Position numbers and translations under genes: made by a program
The notes under the pieces: model-generated
The model's input: the letters and a program-made list of their open reading frames with translations, nothing else
Databases searched by the model: none
Told to the model about the DNA's origin: nothing
Assembly (NCBI RefSeq): GCF_030463565.1
Contig: NC_134648.1
Coordinates: forward strand, 10,891,806-10,955,805
Direction: 5' to 3'
Length of the DNA: 64,000 nucleotides
Source: Pelecanus crispus
Lineage: Eukaryota > Chordata > Aves > Pelecaniformes > Pelecanidae
Part shown: in pieces, positions 1-10,675 of the stretch
How positions within the stretch are numbered: position 1 is the stretch's first letter
Layout: every line of letters starts with the position of its first letter

Positions 1-579
1 ACTCGAACAAGCAGTCCAGGAGCATTACTGTAGGCAGTCCTGATTCAGAGTGATACTTGGGAAGCATCTAACTTCAGGGGCATGGGTTGTCCTATTTAAT
101 TAAAACCAGAAGTATTCTGGTGCTTGAAGCAATGTACATGTGTGTGCTTCAACTCTAATTTGAATTCATGCTTGTGGGAAAAGAGATTACACACCCAAAC
201 TCTGCCTTGAGCCCAGAACCGCGACGGACATGACACATGCTCCAGATGTATTACAAAAAAAGCCAAGCCAAGGAAACTTCCTAAAAGAAGAAAACTAGAC
301 GTATAAGACAAAACCTTTCCTAAAAACAGCACAATGTCGCATCAAAAGTGAAAAGAGGTTTTTAAGTCCCTACACTTCCACGCACACCATCAGCTCACGG
401 GCCACACACAATTTGAAAATGTTCATTGAATACTTAGGCGAAAGGAAAAGTTTAACAAAATACTGTCCCCTTCTAGAGATGGTTGCAATTTAATAACCCT
501 CATGCTTAAATTATACACACAGGGAGAGCAGTAGTGTGTTCCCCATCCTGACCAAGAGACCATTGCACGTTTAGGAGTC

Positions 580-830
580 GGTGATCCACCTAACAGTTAA
601 CTGGATCACTCCCGGGCTGGTGCTGTGCAGCATGATGCTGCACGTACGGTATGTCCGTCGGGCTGTGCAATGCTCACAGCTCCTTGGCCGCAGGACAGGC
701 TCGTCCAGCTCACCGCAGCAGAGGAGCCGTAGGCAGCTCTCACTCAGCACTGGCGACTGCGCCACCCGCCTGGCCCTGCCAGTATCTGGCAGAGCAGCAA
801 CAGGTTCTCAGGTTCTTTTCTTGTAAGAAA
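580..830. other. Small CpG-rich patch (orphan CpG-island-like)
   Basis: About 250 bases stand out from AT-rich surroundings by higher GC and many CpG dinucleotides, densest around 640-770. The patch contains an 8-bp inverted repeat (581-588 with 602-609), a perfect palindrome with a one-base centre (cagcat-g-atgctg), and an RE1-like site at 743-763. Short open frames on both strands look like by-products of the composition. It may be a regulatory element. Nothing shows it to be a promoter. Confidence 0.35.
743..763 (+). promoter_or_regulatory. RE1/NRSE-like (REST) site, candidate
   Basis: The 21 bases match the classical REST consensus at about 16 positions by eye. Both half-sites are recognisable: TCAGCAC on the left, and GAC followed by GCGCC on the right. 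REST is known to silence neuronal genes, including vesicle-release genes, in non-neuronal cells, which would fit the neuronal/endocrine gene SYT9. The site lies 8.3 kb upstream of the coding start, and several core positions deviate, so binding is an inference. Confidence 0.25.
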
Positions 831-3800
831 ATTCTATAATAGCTTGGATGACCAGAAGGGAGAGCTTCTCTCCACGGACAGGAGCTGCTCTACTCTGCGC
901 AGTGCACCATAGGAAAATCCATCCAGACTCCACCCATTGTGGCACAAAGGGATGTTAAGACTTTCTATCTATTTACCTCTTCTTATTCTGTCTTACTAAA
1001 GCGGTTCTCTTATCAAGCCATTTATTGGGCATTTCTTACTGAGGTGCAGAAAGAGCCCTGCACCATCTCGCTCCCTCCTCACCCCGGTGCAGAACACCTC
1101 ACTTTCTGAAACACACATACACACCAATCCCTGTCCTCAGTGCTGTCAGAGCCATGGCCAACATCATTACCCTTAGAACAGTTAAGAGTGGTTCTCAAGA
1201 AGATAAGATGTTTGCTTGCATTAAGTTCTATCTATATTGTGGCCAAAAGCCATGTCACTGTTCTGCTTTATATTGCTCTTTTATTATGAAAGAAGAATAT
1301 TGAGTAACCTTTTCAAGAAACGAGCAGATTATTCCTTACCTCCAACATATGGGCCTGATCCCAAAGGTCCAACATGCCTGTTAGGACACCATACTTGTAA
1401 CAACATTACTACTCTGTTCACATTTTCTCCAAAATTTAGTTAGCATATAAAAAGAATAGGTACAAGTGTTATACAGGTATTTACTGCCAGAACCTAAATT
1501 CATAACTTCCTCCCTCCTTCTTCCAGATTTTCCTCTTTTAGGCATGTCCAAAAAAATATAGAAAGGAAGTAGCAAATGCATGTTAAAAAAATTAAGAACT
1601 CCAATGAGACTGAAAATAAATAATCATGAAATTTTCCTGTTTAAAATAAAGACACAGGAACAACTCTGAGAAGGAAAATGCTGCTTTTCAACAGATGTGA
1701 AGAGGAACGGATCAACACTTGCCTTCTCTGTCCATGTACTCTCTTTACCAGAGACAGCATTGGTTCACATCTGCTCACAACCATAGTAGCTAGAAACCAT
1801 GGATCTGAAACAGAACGTGCCAAATGAGGCCACCTGGACTTTTCAGATTCTTGTAATACAAAGGTTGAATTTTCTGTCCAAGTGAATCCTCAAAAACACA
1901 CTAATATTAATTCATTTATTCCATTATTTCAGTTACTGTTTCTACATTTTCTGCTTCAAGAATACCTAGCAGAAAGCGTATTCTTGATGCAATTAATCAA
2001 CTATTTTTAACCACTGCTGCCTTCTAGATGGACTCTATCTTATCTGATCATATGTTATAGAGCACATAACCAGAACTAAAGGTAGATCTGAAAGGAATAA
2101 AACTTTTCATCAATCCACAAGGGGACTTGTGGATTTATTTTACTTGCAAGCAGATCCCATCTGATCTATCACTTAATTAAAAATGTTTTCTAAATTTAAC
2201 TACCTTTCAAAGAAGGCCATGACTACAGAAACACTAGTGACAGCTATAATTTACAAAGCATTACATTACCAGAAATCAAAAAAAGGTTTTCTTTTGGGTG
2301 TTTTTTTTTTTTTCTCGTTTAGTTCAAGGTTCTGTATGTAACCTTTTAAGGTTCAAAAATAGGGGACTACATCCTCCTCACTGCAAGATACTTTCTTAGC
2401 ATTCTCTTACAAATTCATCAAGCTATAAGCCATAAAACCACAAAACTTTTTAATTCCTTCTTTTGGTTAGGAAACAGTAACATGTAGCTGTAAGCAGCTG
2501 AGTGGAAATACATTAGAAGAGCTTTCCTGCAGTCCACATTATGATTGAGCTCTTATATATTTACTCATATGAACTGTACCGAGTGAGACCATCAATAAGA
2601 GTTAATTATATAAAGGTCCTACTAGACAGTATGATACCAATTTTTGTCCTAGATGATTCTGCTTCTTGAACTAGAAAAAAAATACTTTAGAGATAATAAC
2701 ATTTACTTTATTCAGTGGCTTTAAAGTTTGCTAAGCCTGGTTCAGGTTTTATATACAGTCCTGAATATTAGCTAGACTCCTATCTTTTTTTTTTTCTGGA
2801 CAAGCTACTTTCAGTGACATTTATCACATCATCATTCCACCTTGCACAAAATGGGCTCTATTTTTTTATGCATTTACAAATACGCAAATGACATAAAGAT
2901 TTTTTTTTGTTATTTGTTGATTGTAGATGCATAAAGTACAGGACCAACTCCTATCTTGTTATCATCTGTCTCCCATTAGCATGTTAGTATAAATAACAGA
3001 CTTCATGGGTATAACTGGAATGAGTAAGACGCTCCATTTTCAGAGGATTCTTTTCTGATAGAAAGTTTTCCTCTTCCTTAAGGACTTGGATGCTTCAGCA
3101 CATGAGGGGAGGATACTAGGAACAATGCCTCAGAAAAGGACAGTGTGATGGCTGTCCAAGTCAATGTAGGAACACTTTTTTCAGCATATTTCCTTTTTCT
3201 AATCAATAGTCTACCAAGCAATGCAAAGGTCAACACTTTTGCTCTTTATTCAAGAATAACTCTAGCTATTAAAGAGAAAAATGGTGGTGTGCCTCCAACC
3301 TAGCTACAGTTATAGTGCAATTTAGGGAACACACTTCATCAGTAAAAGACAGACATCACAGGTGATGATTTGGTTATTGGACCATCCTTTACTTGCAAGG
3401 TAAAACAAAAGTGCTCATTTGATTGTTTATGTTTGGGATAACAGTTTCCTTCTTTCACACCGTGCCTTCATGTGTATTTGTAAGATTAAAACTTCAGTAA
3501 TAAAAGCAGCGTCAACTAACAAGCAAACATTAAGGGAAAGTGTCATAAATAATACCCCACAAAACAGGAAAAAACCCACCAGACCTTAGAAGTCAGAAAA
3601 GTTGGCTTCATACTCAGTGTACTGACTCCATCAGCTTTCATTGGACTCTCTTCAACACTCAGGTCCAGGGTCAAATTCTGATTTATAGCTGGATAGATAT
3701 ATGCACAACTGCAGCTAGAAAGCAGCTTAGCGTAGCATGATAGCTATGGCTCCCCTTGGTAGCAGGAAGGTCCTTTGACGGTTCTTCATATGGTTATTCA

Positions 3801-4374
3801 CAAGATCAGGGAACTGGCACTGAGGGATGAAAAGCTAGACAAAATTGCAGCATCCAAAAGGGAGATAAAAACCACTGACTGCAGAGACAGGACTTTAAAT
3901 CCATGTGAGCAGTCAATAAAAAAAAAACACAGACCACAGACTTGGGAATTCAACAATTCTCTTCAAGCTCAATTCAGTCTCAAGACTGAATTATTCAGTA
4001 AACTTCCTTTTTCCCAGTAGTGTTTGCAAAAGCTGTCAAGGAAGAGATTGTCAAAGTGGAATTAAAGTCAAATCAGAGGAGAAGATGTGTTTTCCTCCCT
4101 CTTTCTCTAGTTTTGAGGAAGCTTTCTTAAGATAGATGAAAATAGCAGATGACAAGCTACAGAACCCAGTCCTCTCTGTTAATAACATGAGAGGTATGAA
4201 AATCAAGAAAAAAATTGTTATCTGCTATAAAGAGGTCATGGAAGTGATCCATCATCTGAAATAGCTTGTATTCATATTACACTGTTTACAGTCTTCTGGA
4301 CAGTATCTTCTGCTTTGAGCTTGCATCTCTTCCTCTTCCCTAGGCAATAAAGCTCTGTCCAATGGCAACATGAT

Positions 4375-4404
4375 GGGGGTGGGGTGGGGTGGGGTGGGGT
4401 GGGG
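4375..4404 (+). repeat. (GGGGT)n microsatellite, G-quadruplex former
   Basis: Six G tracts of at least four bases are separated by single T residues. Short loops and long G tracts are the pattern expected to fold into a stable G-quadruplex on the + strand. Confidence 0.9.
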
Positions 4405-5552
4405 AAATCCCACTGATGAGTTGCAGTAGACTTAAAGTAGCTGTCTTGCTTTTTCTGATAACCTTCATTCAAACAACTCATCTATTATCTACACCCCTTC
4501 AACCCACTTCATAAAATGTAGCTGAGCCCCAGTTGTATCAGGACATTGGCTGTCAGATATATATTCCTCATTCTCAAATACAGCATGGCTTCTAGTGATG
4601 TTTGATGATATCTAAGAGATTTTGACATACTTTTTCTGCTCAAGACAGGATAGACATTTTGCTCTTCCTTCAGGACCTGCTGTGAGAAAGCAACCTACCT
4701 ACCATTATTAAGAAAACTCCATAATGACATTTTAATAAGTCTGATGTACAAAAAGCTTACAGGCCTCCTGCAGAGGCAAAAGCAAAGCTTTGTACTAGCC
4801 AGTGTTTAACACTGTTTTTATGCATTATGTTTTAAAAATATGAACAGATGTCAATAAGTGACGTGATTCCACATAAAAAGCCTTAAGATTTTATAAATAC
4901 CATAATGAAAATACACCACCATCCCTTCTCATGTTCCTTCATCACAGTATTTAATACTGATCTCAAAATCTTTAAACAACTCTGTATTATTAGCTGCACC
5001 CAAGAACAGCTATTATAAGACATTCTCAAAAGGATGATATCACCTTTCCTTTAGTTAACACTAACCTGTTTCCATATGACCTCTAGCAGTCAATGATGAC
5101 TAAAAAGCCCAGACAGGGGCATACCTAACAATCCTCCCCCAAAAGCATTCCTAAAACCTTTTGTGAAGAATAACTAATGCATCTCAAGAATGAAGCTACC
5201 CAGAAATGCACCATCTCACAAAGACTCAGTAGTAATTACCCATGTTCCTATTTCTTATATGTTCACCTAGACATCTTCCAGCTTTCAGCAGCATAAAAAG
5301 ATATATCCATTAAGAACAGAAGGTAAAGAGTATATACATACATGAGGGAGAGTGAGGCAGAAAGTCTGGCACAGCCAGTAACAGAAAGATTTGATAGATG
5401 TATCAATCTTTGACCCTACAGTGGCATTTCCCTTCTCCAACCTGGACTTCAGACTTTAGCACAATGGCATCCTTTAACCACAGCAATGTCCTCTTTGATC
5501 TCTGCCTTTCCTTCCTACTCTTTAATCGCAGAGTTCACCCACCTTGACTTTT

Positions 5553-5578
5553 AAAACAAAACAAAACAAAACAAAACC
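5553..5578. repeat. (AAAAC)n microsatellite
   Basis: Five uninterrupted copies of the pentanucleotide AAAAC lie in AT-rich upstream DNA. No flanking retroposon body is recognisable. Confidence 0.85.
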
Positions 5579-8500
5579 TTGTTTGTCATGTTGCATCTAG
5601 TAAGTTTACTGCTCTACACTTTTCCTTGATTTCCTGAAATGCACGTGGCCTCTTTCTTCCCTTTTGTTAAAAAAAGTATTAACGTGATGAGCTATATCCA
5701 CCTATATGAGGCCGAATGTCATTCAAACAATTATAAATACTTGATACAAATATCTGGTGCTGGTTGCAGTATAGCCATAATAAAAATTCTGATGCAAGTT
5801 GCCTTCCTTTCTTCCAGAAAGGCATTCATTTCATGAACGCCTTAGCTTTGAAGATGATTTCATTGCCAAGCAACCCTTGTGTTACTGCCAGAACACTGGG
5901 GAAAAGCTTTATTTCAAGAAAAGAAAGAAGAATATGTCAATTGATGATGACAGAACTGTTGTAGGTCAAACTTATTCTGACTCCACGTGTAGTAGGCTTG
6001 GGGATTTTTTTCTGACTTCTGAGTACACTGTACTGTGTGAGGGCAACTCTGAGCTAAACAGTAAAAAATAGACTTACGGTCAGTACAAGTTGTAACTCTC
6101 AAGGTTAACAGGAGTGTCCCACTGCATCACGCAATGCCCTTCTAGGACCAAGGTTAATGAGTACAGCATTCACTAGGGATCTCAAACGTAACACAATCCC
6201 CTGAATGGGCAAAATATGCAGCCGACACAAGAGTAGACTCATCATAACCAGGGGTGCTTGCAAGAACAGAAACATGCAATCAATGACAACAAAATGGCAG
6301 ATATAATCCAGTTTTCACAAACAACCACAGGAAAGAAAAGTTGCATTTGCCTTTAGACACAGCAGATTACATTTAATTCTTTATCTCCAGAAAGAGACAT
6401 GGGCATTTGCTTACACAGTGCACTTAGTACTTCCTCAGAGCTTTTGAAAATAGATGCTTTTGTTTACTAGCAGTGATGTCCAAACAATTTCACGGTCTTT
6501 ACTCCACCAGACTGAAAAATTTCTAACCCTTACCATCTGCCTTACAAACATCTCAGCACCTTCAAATTGCTGCTATTTAAAAAATGAAAGAAGATATTTT
6601 AGTTATAGGAGAAAGATAAAGAAATTACTGCTTCATCACCAGGCTGTCCAGAGTTCACTCTGCGGCAAGCTAGAATCCCAGGCTAGCGATGGGCTTGTGG
6701 TCCCACAGGATAAAAACCACACTCTAGTAAATGCATTAATATCACTTTGCAGTTGATATATTTGACCATCCTGGACGGAGTACAAACTATATAACAGCAC
6801 AGCCATCTAGGTCAGGGCCAAATTACCAAAATATAGCCAAATAATCTGCCTAAATGAGTCACAGTGCACAAATTGTACAGTAATTCAAAATCTGGTCACA
6901 CGCGATCACTGGACTACTTGGAGTGTACTTCACTGATGCCTCTGTCAGTGATCTTTGACGGCTCCTCTGTCTTTCCTCCTCTTTATTACATAGTGCCAAC
7001 ATTGGCCAGGACTTGATTTTATGCTATAGATGGAAAAAGTTTCTACCCCCAGAGAGTTTACATGCATATGAATAATTCACTAGCCCTCTTGCAGCTGTTT
7101 TTCCCAAAAAGGGATTCTGGTATTTCTGGTTCTACCAAGTTCTTTAAATTTTACCCCTTCTTCACTGAAGTATGAAGAGCACTGCTAAAGCCTGGTCCCT
7201 AGTTTCAGAGAAAGAGCGGTGATTGACAGTACCTCTTCAGAATTGTCTCTCTTCCCTCCTTCCCTGCATGCTTGAAGAGACAAGCCAATCACATTGGTAT
7301 TTCCAGCACCAAGATAAATATTTGTGCAGCATTTATTGAGACTGGTAGGACGTTTCCCCATGCTTAGATGTGAAAATATACAATTATGTCATAAAAATCT
7401 CTGGGCTTCAAAAATATGACCTCAACGACTATAACAGCTACATACCATTTTATTACCTGTTATCAGTTCCTACTAAGAACAAGCCAGCGTGAAAGAGTTG
7501 CTTGTTTACTGATGGAATTATACCTGGTTTATACAATCATGTTTTACAGACATAATTTTTCTATTAAAAGCGAGGAAAAAAAAGTCATGCCTTTGAGACA
7601 TAAGCAATGCTGCCACAGCACCAGGAGAGACAAGTTATAATAGTAAAAAATTTTTGTTGTTAACATCCACTGCATTTGCAGAATACTTTTAACATATGTC
7701 AACAATATACCTTTTTTCCATAAAACAGAAAAAAGCTTATACTAGAAGATGTTGCTGTCTACACCATTTCTAGAACCATTATCAACAGGAGGCTGAACAT
7801 CCACGCCAGTCTGAACTTTCCAAGCTCATTATGGCCTCTGGTATTTGCTTAAACTATTACAAAAGAGAGAGGGAGGGGGGGGAAATTAAGTTAAATGGAG
7901 CAGCCAGTTCTCAGCTTTTCCCCTCATGACACCCACCAGCCTACAATTCTAGAAAGCGAAGCAGCACCTCACAAATCCACTTGTCAGGATAAACATGCTT
8001 AATGGCAGACGGCTTCGCAGCCTCCACCTCCTCCAGCGAAGGCTCTGCTGCCTTCCCCTCAAGCTATGGCCGCTTCTCAGGTGCCTGGGATTTCTCATCG
8101 GTGCTTTAACTCTTCCTAACCCATCGCCCAGGCCAAAATATGAACCTGGTGCCGAGCGCCGTTCTGTCCAGGGGAAATGTCTAACATTTGCCCCTCTGCC
8201 AGGTTCCCGACAGCGAGGGCACGCGCTATTTATAGAGATCATTTCAAGACAATTAGCTGAGTGAACGGAATAGTTTCTGGATAGGAGTAGGCAGTGAGAC
8301 ACAAAAAGCATGCGGTATTTAACGCGGTTTGCTAACATTAAAGGCGGACTAGCGAAGGGGAGCTTTGGACCTGGCTCGGGATGGAGAGGAGCGGGACGAG
8401 GCGCTGCCCACCGGGACCTGCGTTCAGGACCGTCCTTCCCCAGACCCTGCGCCGCTTCCCAAGTTTTCCTCCGCGCCTGTTCTCAGACACGGCCGCGGAT

Positions 8501-8805
8501 CTCGGCTCGGGGGGTGCCGCGACCGGACCCCGCCGCCGAGCGGGGCCCCCCGGGCAGGGCGCGGGCCGGGGAGCGGGGGCAGCCCTGCCCTCGGGGGGCG
8601 GGGAGGGGCGCGGCGGCCAGCCCGGTGGGGCGGAGGCGCGGCCGGGCCCCCCGCCCGCTCCCGCCGCGGGGGGAGAGCTGCGCCAGCGCGGCGGGGCGGT
8701 CGCGGCGCCGGCCCTCCCCGCCCTCGCGTTCAACTGGTGGGACCCCCCCTCCGCCCCCGGCAGCGGCGCGGCGCGCAGGAGGCGGCGGGACGAAGCCGGC
8801 AGCGC

Positions 8806-8890
8806 GGGGGGGGGGGGGGGGCAGCGGCGGGCGGCCCGGCCCAGCCCGGCTCGGCTCGGCTCGGCCTGGCCCGGCCCGGCCCGGCCCGGC
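8806..8890 (+). repeat. Poly-G run and GGCTC/GGCCC pentanucleotide array in the SYT9 5' leader region
   Basis: A run of 16 G (8806-8821) is followed by tandem pentanucleotides of the GGCCC/GGCTC type (about 8834-8890), ending 130 bases before the SYT9 start codon. Such tracts are length-variable and often mis-sequenced, so the exact count here should be treated with caution. If transcribed, they would make a very stable, G-rich 5' UTR. Confidence 0.8.
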
Positions 8891-9006
8891 GGGGCGGGCG
8901 CCGCTGGCGGAGGATGCGGGCGGCGGCCCGGCGGCGCGGGCGGCTGGAGGCGGGCGGCGGGCAGCGGCGCGGCGCCTGACCGCAGGGCTCCGCTCCGCGC
9001 CCGAGG

Positions 9007-9167
9007 ATGCTGGGGGGCGATGCCCGGCGACAGGGAGGACGAGATTTGCCAGAAAGCGCTGCAGCTGCTGGCCGAGCTGTGCTCCGTCGGGGCGGTGGAG
9101 AACGAGAACTGCCGGGATTTCATCTACTACCTGCGGGACAGAGCCCGGCCCCGCCTCAGCGACTCAG
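9007..9167 (+). CDS. Overlapping upstream ORF of SYT9, exon 1 part (candidate)
   Basis: An ATG at 9007 lies 13 nt upstream of the SYT9 ATG in a different frame and has A at -3. The frame has no stop through exon 1 (53 codons plus 2 nt). After the exon 1/exon 2 splice it continues for 58 more codons after the split one, to a TGA at 43536-43538, giving 112 codons in total. An in-frame stop at 8977-8979 bounds it upstream. The predicted peptide is Arg/Gly/Leu-rich in exon 1, and I recognise no domain. It could be translated, it could act as a regulatory overlapping uORF that lowers SYT9 output, or it could be chance in GC-rich DNA. Confidence 0.3.
9020..9167 (+). CDS. SYT9: Synaptotagmin-9, coding exon 1 (luminal N-terminus)
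   Basis: This exon encodes residues 1-49 plus the first base of codon 50. The protein begins MPGDREDEICQKALQLL and contains Cys10, Cys21 and Cys31. The three-cysteine spacing is the N-terminal motif of the SYT3/5/6/9/10 subgroup, known to support disulfide-linked dimers. The segment ending in RDRARPRL matches the SYT9 N-terminus as I know it from mammals. The donor is CAG|GTACGG at 9168, and the spliced codon becomes GAT (Asp50). The start was chosen by homology and has G at -3. The same frame is open upstream to an ATG at 8381, so a longer N-terminus is not excluded by stops, but it would be unlike the family. The exon lies in a CpG island, and an ATG 13 nt upstream in another frame overlaps it. 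Confidence 0.93.
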
Positions 9168-10621
9168 GTACGGCCGCCGCCGTTAGGAGTGCGGGCCGGG
9201 CGCGGGCACCGGCGGCCTCCCCCGGCCCCTGGCTGCGGGAGGAGGGTGAGCATCCCCAGGCATCCCTCGGAGGCCGGGTGCCGCGGGGCGAGGCCTGCCG
9301 GCACGGCGGGAACCGCCCCGGGGTGCGAGCGGCCGGGGAGGGAAGAAGCGGGGGGGAGGATCGGGGGGGGCTCCCAGGGGCCCGGGGCTGGGGCGATTTG
9401 CCCCGCTCTGGCCGGGGGAGGACGCTCCTCCGGGCTCGGCTGCCCGCCGCTGCGCCCGGTGCTTTCGGGCGGTGGTGCCGGGTCTCCGCTCCGTCTCCCC
9501 AGCTGTTGGCGGAGATGCAGCCCGCCCTTGGGCGGCTCTCCCCGCGGGAGCCGGCTGTCAGCTGCCCGAGTGCCGGCAGCGCGGGCTGCGGCCAGGGGGC
9601 CGGCAACTTTCTCCCTCGGTTGCCCGGCGGGCCCCCGCCGCTCGCCCCCTCTCAGCCTGGCCCTGGGGCGGGTCGGAGCCTCCCCGCCCGGCGCTGCCTC
9701 CTCCGTAGCTTGCTGCAGTGTCACAGGGCGAGGGGGCTCCTCTTGTGCTCCCCTGGCCCTCCCCATCACTCGGGGTGTAATTGTAAAGGCAGGGGCGTTT
9801 CGTAGCTCAGTTTAGATGCAACACAATTTAACCCAACTTTCCAGTTCTCGATCTCGCACGCTAAAAACACTATGTCTTGCATTTCTGTAGCAGATGTGGG
9901 GGTTGTAGGTCTGACAAGACGTACACCGAGTGGTTTTGTGTGTGTGTGTCTGGATTATGGTCGCCTTTTCATATCTTGGCATAACACTCTGACTTAAAAA
10001 CTTTAACTTAAGGAAGCTTTTTAATAAGGAAGCTGAGCTCCAGCTGCGCAAAAATGTTGAAAGATTGTTAATGTACGTTCTGTACGTCTCTGGCTATAAG
10101 GGAAAGGCAAATTGCAATTTGAAGTAGGAGCTTATTATATTTATTTTCACACCGTCAAGTTGAGTTTGCTCAGTATGAGGAGAAATTTAGAGAGTTAAAA
10201 GAGAAGTTGATAAACATTTGCAGTACTGGAAAGCCTTGCTGTTAGATCAGCTGATCATCACAGCACAGTATTAATTTCTTTAATAGTCTTTGAAATAAAT
10301 TAGTTCATTTAGCATAGGGCAGTCTAATGATGCTCTATTTTTAAATATTTTTCTGTAATTTGGTGAGTCTGAAGTAACACTCACAGTGCAACCTACTGAC
10401 AAATGCTTGGATATGCTAAAAGGCCTGAAGGAAACAAGTAAAACTAAGAAAAAAAACTGGGGGGGGAAAAGATCTGCTATCACCATAAATGAATAAGGAA
10501 TTTTCTGATATTCAGTTTGCTTGTAGCCAAAGCTATTTGCAGCCATTCTGGCTTTTCATTCACTTAAAAATATTCAGATTGAAATGGTTCATGCAGTGTT
10601 TGATAAGAATTCTTTAAAATT

Positions 10622-10675
10622 AGGCAAATTTAATTGTTTTGTTCATATAGGCAGATTTAATTGCTTTGTTCATAT
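10622..10675 (+). repeat. 27-bp tandem duplication (2 copies)
   Basis: Two adjacent 27-base units (10622-10648 and 10649-10675) differ at two positions by my reading. The start of a third unit follows. This looks like a local slippage or segment duplication in intron 1. Confidence 0.8.

Larger units (their letters stand above)
1..8337. other. Upstream intergenic (or distal 5') region, no gene supported
   Basis: This is AT-rich, repeat-poor DNA upstream of the SYT9 promoter. All open frames here are about 130 codons or shorter, overlap on both strands, and show no domain or family I recognise. I saw no tRNA or rRNA and no CR1 fragment. Distinct items inside it (a CpG-rich patch at about 580-830, a GGGGT run at 4375 and an AAAAC run at 5553) are listed separately. 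A distal 5' exon of SYT9 or a non-coding RNA cannot be excluded from sequence alone. Confidence 0.6.
8340..9790 (+). promoter_or_regulatory. SYT9: CpG-island promoter of SYT9
   Basis: Base composition switches sharply at about 8340 from AT-rich to very GC- and CpG-rich, and back at about 9790. SYT9 coding exon 1 sits inside. GC boxes (Sp1/KLF-type) are visible at 8595-8603, 8627-8636, 8693-8699 and 8891-8899. There is no convincing TATA box near the coding exon, so initiation is probably dispersed, as in most CpG-island promoters. The transcription start cannot be fixed from sequence. The many long open frames on both strands are a consequence of low stop-codon density in GC-rich DNA. Confidence 0.8.

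Noticed and set aside
8227..8234. TATTTATA as TATA box for SYT9
   Set aside because: It lies about 110 bases outside the CpG island edge and about 790 bases from the coding start. AT-rich matches are frequent here, and the promoter looks like a TATA-less CpG-island type.
8310..9815. Very long open frames across the CpG island (501, 474 and 261 codons, both strands)
   Set aside because: They are Arg/Pro/Gly/Ala-rich, overlap in several frames and run through the SYT9 exon 1 splice donor. Low stop frequency in GC-rich DNA explains them. Only the part holding SYT9 exon 1 is kept.
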